NCBI GenBank assembly: GCA_019187185.1
Contig: JABAQU010000001.1
Location: 124,001 to 188,000, forward strand
Length of the DNA stretch: 64,000 nt
From: Steroidobacteraceae bacterium
Lineage (GTDB): Bacteria > Pseudomonadota > Gammaproteobacteria > Steroidobacterales > Steroidobacteraceae
Direction of reading: 5' to 3'
The notes beneath the pieces were generated by a model. It searched no databases and was not told the DNA's origin. It worked only from the letters and a program-made list of their open reading frames with translations. Positions 18,456 through 27,723 of this stretch are shown piece by piece. Position 1 is the stretch's first letter. Each line of letters begins with the position of its first letter. The position numbers were made by a program, and so were the translations under genes.

Positions 18456-19267
18456 GATGGCTGCGCCGTGCGCCGTTGCGCGGCCACGCGGCCCCAGAGG
18501 AAGCCGCCGAGGACGATGGCCACGACCAGCGCACCGAACGCCAGTTCCTTGCCGTCCGCCCACGAATCGATGCGCGGCAACAGCAGCTTCGAGGCGCTGA
18601 AGGCCGCGACCAGCAGGCTCACCGAGCCGACGGCGAGGCTCATCACGCGCGAGGCGATGCGGGCGGTCTCGTCGGCGCGCACGATCAGGCGCGAGATCCA
18701 GAGCCCGTTGACGCCATCGGTGACGAGCATGCCGAATACGAACAGCACGCCGAGTATCGCGGCGTAGACGGCGCCCCCGAACTGCCCGGCGGCAAGGGCA
18801 AAGAAGGCGGCCTGGCTGATCGTGTCGAACGAGACTGCGAACAGCGCGCCGACCAGGGCGACGACGACCGGGTTTTTCACGCGCCCGAGGGCGCCGAGAT
18901 AGCGGCCCTTGAGCCCGACCGGGCTCACGACCTCGTCGGGCGCGGCGCGCCACACCGCGCGCAGGTTCAGGATGCCGAGCAGCGTCAGGAAAAAGATCGA
19001 GATGCCGACGCCCGTGGTCTCGAGCCACGCGGGCGTCTGCCAGCGGGTCACCGCGGAGCTGACGGTGAGCGCGATTGCGACGACGACGAGTCCATGGCCG
19101 ATGGAGAACAGTGCCCCGCAGTAGCGTGCAAAGGAGCGTCCGGCGCGCGTGTTGACGCGTGTCAGGCCGTCGATCGTGGCGAGGTGGTCGGCGTCGAAGC
19201 CGTGCTTCAGCCCGAGAAGGAATGCGACGGCGGCAAGGCCGCTGAAGGAGGCCGGGAGGTGTTCCAT
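18452..19267 (-). CDS. Nickel/cobalt permease, NiCoT/HoxN-NixA-like family
   Basis: A 271-residue inner-membrane permease with about seven to eight spans. The signature HX4DH is present in GLKHGFDADHLATID (His 22, Asp 27, His 28), and a second conserved region reads ALFSIGHGLVVV near 50; a later FDTISQAAFFALA matches the family's TM5-6 segment. It would move Ni2+ (or Co2+) from periplasm to cytoplasm. ATG at 19267 is chosen because GAGG lies eight bases upstream and it starts just before the first span. A NikR-type operator lies immediately upstream. Overlap with the receptor gene implies one mRNA. Confidence 0.88.
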   Translation of the reverse strand: MEHLPASFSGLAAVAFLLGLKHGFDADHLATIDGLTRVNTRAGRSFARYCGALFSIGHGLVVVAIALTVSSAVTRWQTPAWLETTGVGISIFFLTLLGILNLRAVWRAAPDEVVSPVGLKGRYLGALGRVKNPVVVALVGALFAVSFDTISQAAFFALAAGQFGGAVYAAILGVLFVFGMLVTDGVNGLWISRLIVRADETARIASRVMSLAVGSVSLLVAAFSASKLLLPRIDSWADGKELAFGALVVAIVLGGFLWGRVAAQRRTAQPS

Positions 19268-19277
19268 GGCGGCCTCA

Positions 19278-19304
19278 GTATGACGATCTGTAAAATCGTC
19301 ATAC
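19278..19304. promoter_or_regulatory. NikR operator
   Basis: Perfect inverted repeat GTATGACGAT (19278-19287) and ATCGTCATAC (19295-19304) separated by seven bases. The outer half-sites GTATGA and TCATAC are exactly those of the known nickel operator bound by NikR; the spacing is 15 bases here against 16 in E. coli. It lies 11 bp before the NiCoT start and 14 bp after the nikR stop. TTGTAT and CATACT on the - strand, 18 bases apart, could be the promoter boxes, which the site would cover. Confidence 0.85.
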
Positions 19305-19317
19305 AAGGCCGCTGCGG

Positions 19318-19776
19318 TCAATACTTAGGCTTCAGGTGCCGATGGCTCGCGCCACCGTGCGCGTGGTGGTCGGCGTGCTCGACCGCGACGAGATTCAGCG
19401 AGCCGTGGCGTACGCCCGGCTCGGCCGTCAGGCGCGCAGCGAGCGATCGCACGGCGCCCACGGGTCCCTGCAGCACGGCGTTCTCGAGGCAATTGTCGTG
19501 GTCGAGGTGCACGTGCATCGTCGCGACGACGAGATCGTGGTGCGCGTGCTGGTGCTCGGCGAGCCGCTCGGCCAGTTCGCGCGCGTGGTGGTTGTAGACG
19601 TACGACAGGCTCGCGACGCAGTGGCCGCGCGGCTTGCGGTCCTGCGCCTCGCGGCCGAGACGCTCCCGGATCAGGTCGCGCACCGCTTCGCTGCGGTTGT
19701 CGTAGCCGTGACGGGCGATCAGCCGGTCGAAGGCGGTGGCCAGCTCATCGTCGAGTGAAATGGTGATACGTTGCAT
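19318..19776 (-). CDS. nikR: Nickel-responsive regulator NikR
   Basis: A 152-residue repressor with an N-terminal ribbon-helix-helix ([35 protein letters not shown], residues 1-45) and a C-terminal ACT-like nickel domain. The nickel ligands are present: His in QHAHHDL near 77, His 88 and His 90 in [12 protein letters not shown] and Cys 96, matching His76/His87/His89/Cys95 of the E. coli protein. The C-terminal tail is His-rich (HADHHAHGG). It would repress the permease-receptor operon when nickel is plentiful through the site next to its 3' end. Confidence 0.95.
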   Translation of the reverse strand: MQRITISLDDELATAFDRLIARHGYDNRSEAVRDLIRERLGREAQDRKPRGHCVASLSYVYNHHARELAERLAEHQHAHHDLVVATMHVHLDHDNCLENAVLQGPVGAVRSLAARLTAEPGVRHGSLNLVAVEHADHHAHGGASHRHLKPKY

Positions 19777-19806
19777 GGGCGGAGTTTATTGCATACTCGC
19801 CGCTTC

Positions 19807-20718
19807 ATGCGCGCCGCCGCCGTCTGTGCCATTGCCCTCCTGCTCGCCCTCGTCGTGGCGCCGCCGGTGCTCGAGGCGAGCGTGTGGCTCGCGGCGGCGC
19901 ACGACGCGGCCCATGTCGTCACGTTCGCGATCATCGCCGCACTTCTGTGCAGTCTCATCACGCCGCGGCGCGCGGGGTACCTCGCGCTCTTTGCGGTCGC
20001 GGCGGTCTTCGCCGTTGGCACCGAACTGGCGCAGCCCTATTTCGCCGGCGCCGGATCGATCGAGATTGCTTCGATGGGCGACGTGGGCCGCGACCTCGCC
20101 GGCAGCGTCATCGGCGTGCTCGCGTGGCTGGGCGTGCGGCGACATCGACCGCGCCTCGTCCTCGCAGCCGGCGCATTGCTGCTCGTGTGCCTGCTGCCGC
20201 TCGCTTTCGTCGGCTGGGCGTACGCCGGGCGCGCGCTGCACCCCGATATCGTATTCGATCCGGGGCGCGTCACCTGGCGGGTGTTCATCGAACGAACGAA
20301 CGCAGGCACGGTCGCGCGAGATCCGGAGCGTCACGTGCTGCGCTTTACGGCGACGAGCGACTCCTTCGCAGGAATCGGCTTGCGCGAGCCGCCGCCCGAC
20401 TGGCGCGGTTACGATCGCCTGGTCGTCGCGGTCTCGAATCCGGGCGCGACGCCGCTGTCGTTCAATGTGCGCATCGACGACCTGCCGCGCGATACGGAGT
20501 ACGAGGACCGTTTCAATCGCGAGCGTACGGTGCCGCCGGGTGCATCGCTGCGCTGGGAGATCCCGCTCGCCGAGATCGCGCGCGGGCCGCAGGGCCGCCT
20601 GCTCGACCTCTCGCATATCACCCGGGTCGTGCTGTTCCTCTCGCCGGGCTCGCGGGGCGCGACGTTCGAACTCGCCGGTGTCACGCTCGAGCGCGTGCGC
20701 GCGGGCGAGGCGCCCTGA
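19807..20718 (+). CDS. VanZ-like membrane protein with C-terminal soluble domain
   Basis: A 303-residue protein. The first ~145 residues hold four to five membrane spans with VanZ-like motifs: [17 protein letters not shown] near 30, [17 protein letters not shown] near 70 and [15 protein letters not shown] near 90. The remaining ~155 residues form a predicted beta-rich domain with [22 protein letters not shown] and FNVRIDDL, resembling carbohydrate-binding jelly rolls. Related fusions occur near exopolysaccharide genes. ATG at 19807 gives a normal first span. Function unknown; the call rests on the VanZ motifs. Confidence 0.7.
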   Translation: MRAAAVCAIALLLALVVAPPVLEASVWLAAAHDAAHVVTFAIIAALLCSLITPRRAGYLALFAVAAVFAVGTELAQPYFAGAGSIEIASMGDVGRDLAGSVIGVLAWLGVRRHRPRLVLAAGALLLVCLLPLAFVGWAYAGRALHPDIVFDPGRVTWRVFIERTNAGTVARDPERHVLRFTATSDSFAGIGLREPPPDWRGYDRLVVAVSNPGATPLSFNVRIDDLPRDTEYEDRFNRERTVPPGASLRWEIPLAEIARGPQGRLLDLSHITRVVLFLSPGSRGATFELAGVTLERVRAGEAP

Positions 20719-20732
20719 TAGGCTACGCGCCC

Positions 20733-21530
20733 ATGAATCAGCTGCTCGAACTGCTTGCGCAACCTGCCGCCTGGGCGGCGCTCACCACCTTGGTCGCGAT
20801 GGAGGTCGTGCTCGGCATCGACAACCTGATCTTCATCTCGATCCTCACGAACAAGTTGCCGGAGGGCGAACGCAGCCGGGCACGGCGCATCGGCATTGCG
20901 CTCGCGCTGATCCTGCGCCTTGCGCTCCTCGGCACGATCGCGGTGATCGTGCGCCTCACCGAGCCGCTGTTCGAGGCGTTCGACCACGGCTTCTCGTGGC
21001 GCGACCTGATCCTGATCGCGGGGGGCCTCTTCCTCGTGTGGAAGTCGACGACCGAGATCCACCAGAGCGTCGATCCGGACGCCGCGCCGCACGTGCTCGT
21101 CGGCCAGAAGGCGACGATCGGCTTTGCCTCGGCGATTGCGCAGATCCTCGTGCTCGACCTCGTGTTCTCACTCGACAGCATCATCACGGCCGTCGGCATG
21201 ACCGAGCACATCCCGATCATGGTGATCGCGGTGATCGTCGCGGTCGGGACCATGCTGCTGGCGGCCGATCCGCTCGCGAAATTCATCCACGCCAACCCGA
21301 CGATCGTGATGCTGGCGCTCGGGTTCCTCCTGATGATCGGCACGACGCTGATCGCGGACGGCTTCGGCGCGCACGTGCCGCGCGGCTACGTGTATGCGGC
21401 GATGGCGTTCTCGGCGCTCGTCGAGGGGCTCAACATGCTCGCGCGCCGCGCACAGCGCCGGCGCCTCGAGCGCCATGCGCAGACGCAGGCGCAAGGCACC
21501 GATCAGCTGCCGCGCCAGACGAGCAACTGA
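20733..21530 (+). CDS. TerC-family membrane protein
   Basis: A 265-residue protein with about seven spans. TerC hallmarks are [21 protein letters not shown] at residues 21-41 and the second conserved aspartate region [21 protein letters not shown] near 135-155. Family members are linked to metal-ion handling: Mn2+ export coupled to secretion in some bacteria, tellurite resistance by older naming. It starts 14 bp after the VanZ-like gene and overlaps the convergent methyltransferase by 28 bp. Confidence 0.88.
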   Translation: MNQLLELLAQPAAWAALTTLVAMEVVLGIDNLIFISILTNKLPEGERSRARRIGIALALILRLALLGTIAVIVRLTEPLFEAFDHGFSWRDLILIAGGLFLVWKSTTEIHQSVDPDAAPHVLVGQKATIGFASAIAQILVLDLVFSLDSIITAVGMTEHIPIMVIAVIVAVGTMLLAADPLAKFIHANPTIVMLALGFLLMIGTTLIADGFGAHVPRGYVYAAMAFSALVEGLNMLARRAQRRRLERHAQTQAQGTDQLPRQTSN

Positions 21531-22132
21531 TTGTTCGCAGGCATCGCGTAATCGGCGACGAGCGCGAGGCCCTCGGCCCGCGCGAGTGCGTCGACGGCCT
21601 CGAAGTCGCGGATCCCGCTCGCGGGATCGCGGGCGCGCAGGCTCTCGTCGAACGCGGCATTGCTCGGGGTCGTGAACGCGCCGGCGTACCTGAAGGGGCC
21701 ATAGACCGCGAGCGATCCCGGCCGCCGCAGCACGCGCCCGACGCCGGCAAAGAGCGCCTGCACCTCCGGCCACGCCATGATGTGGAGCGTATTCGCCGTG
21801 AATACGCCATCCGCGCCCTCGGCCGGCCAGCGCGACAGGCTGACATCGAGTTCAATGGGCACGGCGAGATTTGCGGGTCCTTCCCGCGCGCAGCGCTCGC
21901 GCAGGATCGGCAGCCAATCGGCGCGATCGCTCGGCTGCCAGCGCAGGTGGGACAGGGCGCGCGCAAAGAACACCGCGTGCTGTCCCGTCCCGCTGCCGAT
22001 CTCGAGGACGAGCCGGGTTTGCGCAAACACCGGCGCGATCACCTCGAGGATGGGGCGCTTGTTGCGTTCGCTGGCGGGCGATTCCGGGGTAGGATGCAGA
22101 GGCACCGGCACAGGGGGGATCGCAGATGACAT
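21503..22132 (-). CDS. DUF938-family SAM-dependent methyltransferase
   Basis: A 209-residue protein of the DUF938 family. Its SAM-binding motif I is [16 protein letters not shown] near residues 42-57; later motifs are WQPSDRADW near 65, [10 protein letters not shown] near 118 and VYGPFRYAG near 143. The N-terminal [19 protein letters not shown] is typical of the family. Substrate unknown. It is flanked by convergent TerC and divergent NnrU genes and overlaps both, seven bases at its 5' end. Confidence 0.85.
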   Translation of the reverse strand: MSSAIPPVPVPLHPTPESPASERNKRPILEVIAPVFAQTRLVLEIGSGTGQHAVFFARALSHLRWQPSDRADWLPILRERCAREGPANLAVPIELDVSLSRWPAEGADGVFTANTLHIMAWPEVQALFAGVGRVLRRPGSLAVYGPFRYAGAFTTPSNAAFDESLRARDPASGIRDFEAVDALARAEGLALVADYAMPANNQLLVWRGS

Positions 22133-22695
22133 GGCTCGTGGTCGGACTCGTCGTGTTTCTCGGCGTGCACTCGGTTTCCATTATCGCGCCGGCCTGGCGT
22201 GATCGCACGGCCGCGCGGCTCGGCAACGCGTGGCGTGCGGTGTACTCGCTGCTGTCGATCGGCGGCTTCGTGCTGCTCATCTGGGGCTACGGGATCGCGC
22301 GTCAGGAGCCGGTGATTCTCTACCAGCCGACGCATTGGATGCGCAGCCTCACGGCACTGCTGATGCTGCCCGTGTTTCCGCTGCTCTTTGCGGCATACCT
22401 CCCGGGCCGTATCAAGACGAAGATGAAGCATCCGATGCTCGTCGCGGTGAAGTTGTGGGCGTTCGCGCACCTGCTCGCCAACGGCACGCTTGCGGATGTC
22501 GTGCTGTTCGGCAGCTTGCTCGCGTGGGCCGTGTTCGACCGCATCTCGTTCAAGAAGCGCGTGCAGCGCGCGATTCCGTCGGCGCCGGCGGGAAAGTGGA
22601 ACGATGCGATCGCGATCGTGCTCGGGCTTGGCGCCTACGTGGTCTTTGCGGTCTACCTGCACCTGAAGTGGATCGGCGTGCCGGTCGTACCCTGA
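22126..22695 (+). CDS. NnrU-family membrane protein
   Basis: A 189-residue protein with five to six spans. It matches Nnr[21 protein letters not shown] at the start, YSLLSIGGFVLLIWGYG near 45, a LPGRIKTKMKHPML loop near 90 and WAFAHLLANGTLADVVLFG near 115. NnrU genes were named from denitrification loci but are widespread; the biochemical role is unknown. No denitrification gene is nearby. The start overlaps the divergent methyltransferase start. Confidence 0.85.
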   Translation: MTWLVVGLVVFLGVHSVSIIAPAWRDRTAARLGNAWRAVYSLLSIGGFVLLIWGYGIARQEPVILYQPTHWMRSLTALLMLPVFPLLFAAYLPGRIKTKMKHPMLVAVKLWAFAHLLANGTLADVVLFGSLLAWAVFDRISFKKRVQRAIPSAPAGKWNDAIAIVLGLGAYVVFAVYLHLKWIGVPVVP

Positions 22696-22698
22696 TCG

Positions 22699-25600
22699 CT
22701 ACCGGCTCGTGAGCAGGAAGCCCGCCCAGTAGTACGGGTGGCGGTCGAGCTGTGAGAGCTGCGCGGCCCGCAGCGCCTGCGCAATTTCGCCGCGCGTCGA
22801 TGCGTTGGCGGAGATCGCATCGTACATGCGGCGCATCAGGCTCGCGGTGCTGCGGTCCTCGACGCGCCACAGGCTCGAGATCACGCTGCGCGCACCGCGT
22901 CGCTGCACGATCGCGCTCAAGCCTTCGATCTCGCGTCCGTCGGCAGTGATCGCGCCGCCCATGCCGGTCTGGCAGCCGGACAGCGTCGCAAGGAGAATGC
23001 CGGAAAAGTCGAGCGCGCCGATCCGGTCGAGCGTGAGATGCCCGCCATCGCCGAGCAGCAACCAGGAGCGCAGCGCATTGCCGGGCCGCAGGTTGAAATG
23101 CGTGCCGAGATGCAGGATCGAGAAATCGCGCGGCGCGCGGAGCACTGCATCGAGCCGCGCCTCGGTGAAGGCGGTATCGGCAAAGCCCTTGCCGGGGAGG
23201 GCTCCATGGCCCATTGCGGGCCCGGGTACGGGCGCGTCGCACGCGTTGCCGGGCGTCGCGAGCCCGGCGATCGGCCCTCGCACGATATGGCAGAGCTCGT
23301 CGGCGACGGCGGGCAGCGCGCGATAGCCCGCGACGGCCTGCGTGACGCCGAGGCCTCGCACGGTCAATGCATCGGGTTGCGCCATCGACATCCCGGCTGA
23401 ATTCGGGCGATCACCGGCAGCCGCGTCGGCGTACAGCTGGATCGCAAAGCGTTTGACGAGGTATTGCTGGCCGTCGTGGAGCGCGGCAAATGGAACGTAG
23501 CGCAGGGCGTCATCGGGCCAGAGGATCAGTCGGTGGGCATCGGCAGCCGCTGCGGCATCGGCGAGTGGACGCATCAGCGTGTCATACAGCGCGCGCGAGC
23601 GCGCGCGAACATCGTCGCGTCGGCTGATGGCGTCGAGGAGATCGCCGATTTCGCGCCGCAGCGCTGCGGCATCGATGTCGATGCGGTATTCGGCCTGGCC
23701 GTTGCGCGTCGCGACGAGAAGACGCAGGTGCTGGTCGGTCAGGAGATATACGCCGATCGCACTGTCGTCGCCATATCGGTCGAGCTCGCGCGCCAGTCGT
23801 TCGGTGGAAATCGCACGGCCGGGGCCTGGGCGGACGTGCCCGGTTGATGCATCGATGAAGGCATCGATGCGTCGCGCGCGTGCGGCTTCTTCGCCGGGCT
23901 GGGCCGCGAGCAACTCGTCGAGCTGGCGGTGCTCCTCAGGCGTGATGCGCTCGACCTCGCGCCGGCGGGCGAGGATGTCGATTTCGGCCCCCGCCTGCGG
24001 GTCGATGCGCAGCGCTTCGAGATAGCGCGTCCAGAGCCGGCGTTCGCTGTCAGTGAGCTGGACAGCCGTACCCGCACGCGCAGGTGGACCGGCCCGCGGC
24101 GCGAAATCGTGGAGCTCCTCGCCCTTCAGCAGGTCGAGCACCTGCAAACCTTCGTCCAGGCGGCCCGCTTCCATGAGCCAGTCGGCGACGGCGCGGTATA
24201 CACCGATCTTGTCGTGCAGGAACGCGCCATGCAGGGACCGATCGGCCTCGTTGAAGGCTGAACGGAGGCCCTCGATGCGGCCGATCGCCTGCTTGCCGAA
24301 GAAGATCGCGAGCGGGTCGTCGCCCCGTGCGTGCAGGAGCCGCGCCACGCGGAACTGCGCCTGCCACTCGGGGTCTGGCGTGCCGAGCGTGGCCGCTGCG
24401 GAGAGCGCGCGCACGGCCAGCGACCAGGCGTTGTCGGCATCGCTGCGTGCCTCCGCGAGCGCGCTCTCGTTGGCGAAGACCGCGTGGCGCAGGGCCGGGT
24501 CGACTTCACGGGCGGTCGCGAGGCGTCGATGTGCCTCGGCGCAATTCGGAGCGTTCGCGGGTGTCGTGCGCACGTCGATGGCGCACAGTTCGTTGACGAC
24601 GCGCAGCAGGGTCGGGTGGCTGGCAGGCAGGCGCGCCGCATAGAGCGCGAGCGCCTCGCCGAGTTGGGTCCGCGCGAGCGACGGATGGGTGGCTACCTCG
24701 AGGCGCGCGATGAGGAGCAGCACGCCGGCGCGTTCGGTGTCCATGTCGGTGCCGTGGCCCGCGATGTCGAGTCCCTGGGCCAGGGTCGCGAGTGCATCGG
24801 CAGTGGCGCCGAGCAGCGCCTGCAGGAGCCCGAGCCCGCGGAAGTAGTTGACGCGCACCTGCTGCTCGACATCGGCGGGGTGAGCGGCAACGATGCGGCC
24901 GGCCTGCTGGTAGTGCGCGAGAGACGCGGGCAGGTCGCCGAGGACGCGCTCGATCTCGGCGAGACTCAGCAGCACGCCGACGAGATTCGGCGCCTGCGCA
25001 CCCAGGCGCTGAGTTGCAACCTCGAGCGCGCGCTGCGCAAAGGGCAGTGCCTCCCGCGGCTTGCCGCGGGCATTGAGGAGTACGCCGAGCGCGGTCAGGG
25101 CGCGCAAGTGCTGGCGCTGCAGCGGGCCATCGGGGGCTTCCGACAGACGCACGGCCTCACGCATGGCCTGTTCGGCCTTCTCATACTCGTCGAGCTTCTC
25201 CAGCACCTGGCCGTACAGCAGGTACGCCGTCACGGGCTGGGCCGGACCATTCCTGGCGCGCAGCTGCAACTCGATCGCGAGCTGCGCTTCGGCGTGCCGG
25301 CGTGCGAGCGGATAGTTCTCTTCCCGCAGGGCCACGTTCGCGAGCGCGTTCTCGATCGCGCCCGCTGCCTCGCTCGTCGTCTCGCCATCGGCCGCGAGTA
25401 TCCCCTGCGCGCGTTCGAGCAGGGCGCGCGCCTCGCCGAAGCTGCGCTGGGCGAGCCGCACCTGCGCGAGCCCGACGAGTGCCTTCTGCAGCTCGATCTG
25501 TCTCTCGCCCGGCACCTTTTCGCGAATGCGCAGCGCCGCAGACCACTCGTCGCCGGCCTCGCCGAGGCGGCCGCGCCGAAAGCCGATCCACGCCCAGGCG

Positions 25601-26037
25601 ACGTGCAGGTCGGCGAGCCGCGCACTGTCGGCACCGAGGTCACGCTCGATGATCGGTCGCGCGAACTCGAGCAGCGGGATCGCTTCGACGAATTCATCCC
25701 GATAGGCGATGAGCGGGGTGGCGAGCGTCTGCACCCACCACGAGAGTTCGAGTGAATCGGCCCCGTATTCGCGAGCGACGCGCGGGATGGTCGCGCAGAG
25801 GATGCCGACGGCGGCCATCGGATCGCTCTCGCCGATCGTATCGACGCGGGCGCGCAGTTCCGCGATCGGGGTCGAGGCGGTGTTCGCCGGCGCCGGCTGC
25901 TGTGCGCAGATCGACGGCAATTCAACCGGCGTGGCGTTCGGGCCGGCGGCGTGTACGAGTGGCGCGCCTCGCGCGACGAGTGCGAGGAGTGCAATGCGTG
26001 AGACGAGCGCGGCGGCCAGGGTCGGGCGACGCGTCAT
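22699..26037 (-). CDS. Exported TPR-CHAT domain protein
   Basis: A 1,112-residue protein. A signal peptide (residues 1-30, ending VHAAG) is followed by about 600 residues of TPR-like helical repeats (for example ERAQGILAADGETTSEAAG, KYEKAEQAMREAVRLSEAP-like units) and then a C-terminal caspase-like CHAT domain from about 730. The CHAT catalytic pair is intact: His 980 in LHLGTHF and Cys 1022 in LSGCQTG; ISSLWRVEDRST and YYWAGFLLTSR close the domain. CHAT proteins are proteases of the caspase clan, often in signalling or defence. Here it is the last gene of a sigma factor operon and overlaps the gene before it (ATGA). Export to the periplasm is inferred. Confidence 0.88.
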   Translation of the reverse strand: MTRRPTLAAALVSRIALLALVARGAPLVHAAGPNATPVELPSICAQQPAPANTASTPIAELRARVDTIGESDPMAAVGILCATIPRVAREYGADSLELSWWVQTLATPLIAYRDEFVEAIPLLEFARPIIERDLGADSARLADLHVAWAWIGFRRGRLGEAGDEWSAALRIREKVPGERQIELQKALVGLAQVRLAQRSFGEARALLERAQGILAADGETTSEAAGAIENALANVALREENYPLARRHAEAQLAIELQLRARNGPAQPVTAYLLYGQVLEKLDEYEKAEQAMREAVRLSEAPDGPLQRQHLRALTALGVLLNARGKPREALPFAQRALEVATQRLGAQAPNLVGVLLSLAEIERVLGDLPASLAHYQQAGRIVAAHPADVEQQVRVNYFRGLGLLQALLGATADALATLAQGLDIAGHGTDMDTERAGVLLLIARLEVATHPSLARTQLGEALALYAARLPASHPTLLRVVNELCAIDVRTTPANAPNCAEAHRRLATAREVDPALRHAVFANESALAEARSDADNAWSLAVRALSAAATLGTPDPEWQAQFRVARLLHARGDDPLAIFFGKQAIGRIEGLRSAFNEADRSLHGAFLHDKIGVYRAVADWLMEAGRLDEGLQVLDLLKGEELHDFAPRAGPPARAGTAVQLTDSERRLWTRYLEALRIDPQAGAEIDILARRREVERITPEEHRQLDELLAAQPGEEAARARRIDAFIDASTGHVRPGPGRAISTERLARELDRYGDDSAIGVYLLTDQHLRLLVATRNGQAEYRIDIDAAALRREIGDLLDAISRRDDVRARSRALYDTLMRPLADAAAAADAHRLILWPDDALRYVPFAALHDGQQYLVKRFAIQLYADAAAGDRPNSAGMSMAQPDALTVRGLGVTQAVAGYRALPAVADELCHIVRGPIAGLATPGNACDAPVPGPAMGHGALPGKGFADTAFTEARLDAVLRAPRDFSILHLGTHFNLRPGNALRSWLLLGDGGHLTLDRIGALDFSGILLATLSGCQTGMGGAITADGREIEGLSAIVQRRGARSVISSLWRVEDRSTASLMRRMYDAISANASTRGEIAQALRAAQLSQLDRHPYYWAGFLLTSR

Positions 26038-26639
26038 GGCGGCATGGCCGGCCCGATCTCGACGCGCAGCACCCCGTCGACCGGCAGCGGAATGTGATAG
26101 TGCGCGAGGACGTCGCGGACGCCGGTAGTGAGGGGGTGCGGCAACTCGGCGTCGATGCCCTCGCGTCCGAACCGCTGATACGCGACGACCGAAACGCCTG
26201 CGCCGCGCAAGGCTTGTGCAATCTCGTCGCGCAAGGCGACCGGATCACCGGCGGTCATGCGGTAGACGACATCCGGTGCGCCGCGATGGGCGGGCGGTTC
26301 GGCACCCGGGCGCCATGTCCAGGCGAGCGCAATCGCGATACCTGCGATGCCCGCGGCGAGCAGCGCGCTCCAGGCGGTGCCAAATGCCTTGCGTAGCGCG
26401 CCGCGGCGCGCGAGCGCCGGGCCGAGCACCTCGTCGACCCGCGCGCGCGCCACGAGCCGCACCGCCCGCGCATCTGCATCGTGGTCAAATTCGCGGCGCA
26501 GGCCGATCTCGTCCAACGGCGCCAGGGCGCGCAGTGCTGCGCGCAGCCGTTCGCCTTCGCGTTGCGCACTGGAAGGGTGGCCCTGCGGTGCGCGCCCGCC
26601 GAGCGCATCGAGCCAGGCCTGATCGTCGTCGTCACTCAC
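26034..26639 (-). CDS. Single-span membrane protein, probable sigma-factor partner
   Basis: A 201-residue protein starting at GTG 26639, overlapping the sigma gene by eight bases; a longer upstream frame is an overlap artefact. Residues 1-95 are hydrophilic and presumably cytoplasmic (DDDDQAWLDALGGRAP, LRALAPLDEIGLRREF), one span follows at about 105-125 (WSALLAAGIAGIAIALAWTW), and the rest is periplasmic with a GVSVVAYQRFGREGIDAELP segment. Its place between an ECF-like sigma factor and an exported protein suggests an anti-sigma or transducer role. No zinc-binding anti-sigma motif is seen. The role is inference. Confidence 0.65.
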   Translation of the reverse strand: MSDDDDQAWLDALGGRAPQGHPSSAQREGERLRAALRALAPLDEIGLRREFDHDADARAVRLVARARVDEVLGPALARRGALRKAFGTAWSALLAAGIAGIAIALAWTWRPGAEPPAHRGAPDVVYRMTAGDPVALRDEIAQALRGAGVSVVAYQRFGREGIDAELPHPLTTGVRDVLAHYHIPLPVDGVLRVEIGPAMPP

Positions 26640-27243
26640 GGGGCGGCGCTCCGAAGGCGAGATCGTACCAGTCGGCGAGGTAGACGCGCGCTTTCTTGCG
26701 GCACTGGGAAATGTACTCGCGGGTCGCGCCGGGCGAGCGCTCGAGCAGCCGCGCGATGGCTTCAGTGTCGAGCCCGTCTTCGGCGATCCACGCGATGACC
26801 GCGGCCTGCGCGGGGCAGTCGCGCTCGAAGCGCGCCCAGCAGTGTGCAAAGGCTTCCGCGGCCTGCGCGTCATGGGCGTCGTCTTCGGGTGCCGTGGAGC
26901 CGCGCGGCGCGAAGTCTCCGGCCCGTGCCTCGATCGCGGTGGTCAACATGGGTTCGTCGAGCGGCACGAGTGGGTCGCGCCGCCGGAAGTGATCGAGCAT
27001 CGCGTGGCGCAGGATCGCGCGTATCCACGGGAGCAGCTCCGAGTCACCGTGGAACGACGCGCAGCGCTGCCACACACGGATGAACGTGTCCTGCACGAGA
27101 TCGCGTGCCTCGGCCGCGTCGCGCACATGGCGGCGGCAATCGCGATAGAGCGCCGCGAAGTGCTCGCGATCGAGCGTGCGCAGCGCGCGCTCCAGTGCCA
27201 CGCCGCCCTCGCGGCAGGCCCGCATGAATTCGCTTTTGTCCAA
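26632..27243 (-). CDS. ECF-type RNA polymerase sigma factor
   Basis: A ~203-residue sigma-70-like factor. Region 2 reads FAALYRDCRRHVRDAAEARDLVQDTFIRVW and SELLPWIRAILRHAMLDHFRRR (near 30-95). Region 4 reads AAVIAWIAEDGLDTEAIARLLE then SPGATREYISQCRKKARVYL, with the turn slightly unlike the common LSYEEIA. TTG at 27243, preceded by a GGGGGA run, is my best start; the frame stays open to 27387, and ATG codons at 27327 and 27225 are alternatives. It probably transcribes its own operon with the membrane protein and the CHAT protein. Confidence 0.8.
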   Translation of the reverse strand: MDKSEFMRACREGGVALERALRTLDREHFAALYRDCRRHVRDAAEARDLVQDTFIRVWQRCASFHGDSELLPWIRAILRHAMLDHFRRRDPLVPLDEPMLTTAIEARAGDFAPRGSTAPEDDAHDAQAAEAFAHCWARFERDCPAQAAVIAWIAEDGLDTEAIARLLERSPGATREYISQCRKKARVYLADWYDLAFGAPPRE

Positions 27244-27401
27244 GGATCCCCCGGGCGGAGCGTACCGGAGGTGCCGCAGCGTGTCCTCATGCCTGTGAGA
27301 CGGGAATCGCGCTGTTCCGTCAGGCATTTTTCCGGTCAGCCTGACAGTCGTCTCCGTCGTGCGTCTATGCCACGACAGGCATTGCACGAACGGGGGAGAC
27401 C

Positions 27402-27665
27402 ATGGACACGTACAAGGCTGTGCTGTTCGCCGCGCTGCTCGCGGTGACTGCCTGCGACCAGGGGCGATGGATCGAGTTGCCGCCGATGCTGATGACCTGC
27501 AGTGACCTCGACGATCTCGGCATGAAGACCGAGCTCGCCAATGCCGACAAGTTCAGCCTCGCGCGCGGCATGCTCCAGGGCGTGTGCACACAGAGCAGCG
27601 CGGGCCAGTTCACCGGCGAGACTCGCTGCAACAAGAAGGCGGTCGAGATCCGCTGCAAGTCGTGA
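27402..27665 (+). CDS. Small Cys-rich putative lipoprotein
   Basis: An 87-residue protein. The N-terminus MDTYKAVLFAALLAVTACDQG looks like a lipoprotein signal with the lipobox VTAC, lipidated Cys at 18. The mature part has four more cysteines (TCSDL, GVCTQ, TRCNKK, IRCKS) that could form two disulfides in the periplasm. It is divergent from the sigma factor gene with 158 bp between them, which could carry a promoter for both. No family recognised. Confidence 0.65.
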   Translation: MDTYKAVLFAALLAVTACDQGRWIELPPMLMTCSDLDDLGMKTELANADKFSLARGMLQGVCTQSSAGQFTGETRCNKKAVEIRCKS

Positions 27666-27723
27666 GCGGGCCGGCAGCCGTGCACCGCAGGTTCAGCGGC
27701 AACTACCGGGGGGAGGGGTGATC

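Noticed and set aside
18456..19028. An upstream extension of the TonB receptor frame, making an 875-residue protein
   Set aside because: The extra sequence lies entirely inside the NiCoT gene on the same strand and has no signal peptide. GTG at 18455 gives a proper signal peptide and a coupled start.
22699..26037. Craspase-like type III-E CRISPR effector partner (TPR-CHAT)
   Set aside because: No gRAMP, Cas1 or repeat array is present, and this protein carries a signal peptide, so it is not in the cytoplasm with a CRISPR effector.
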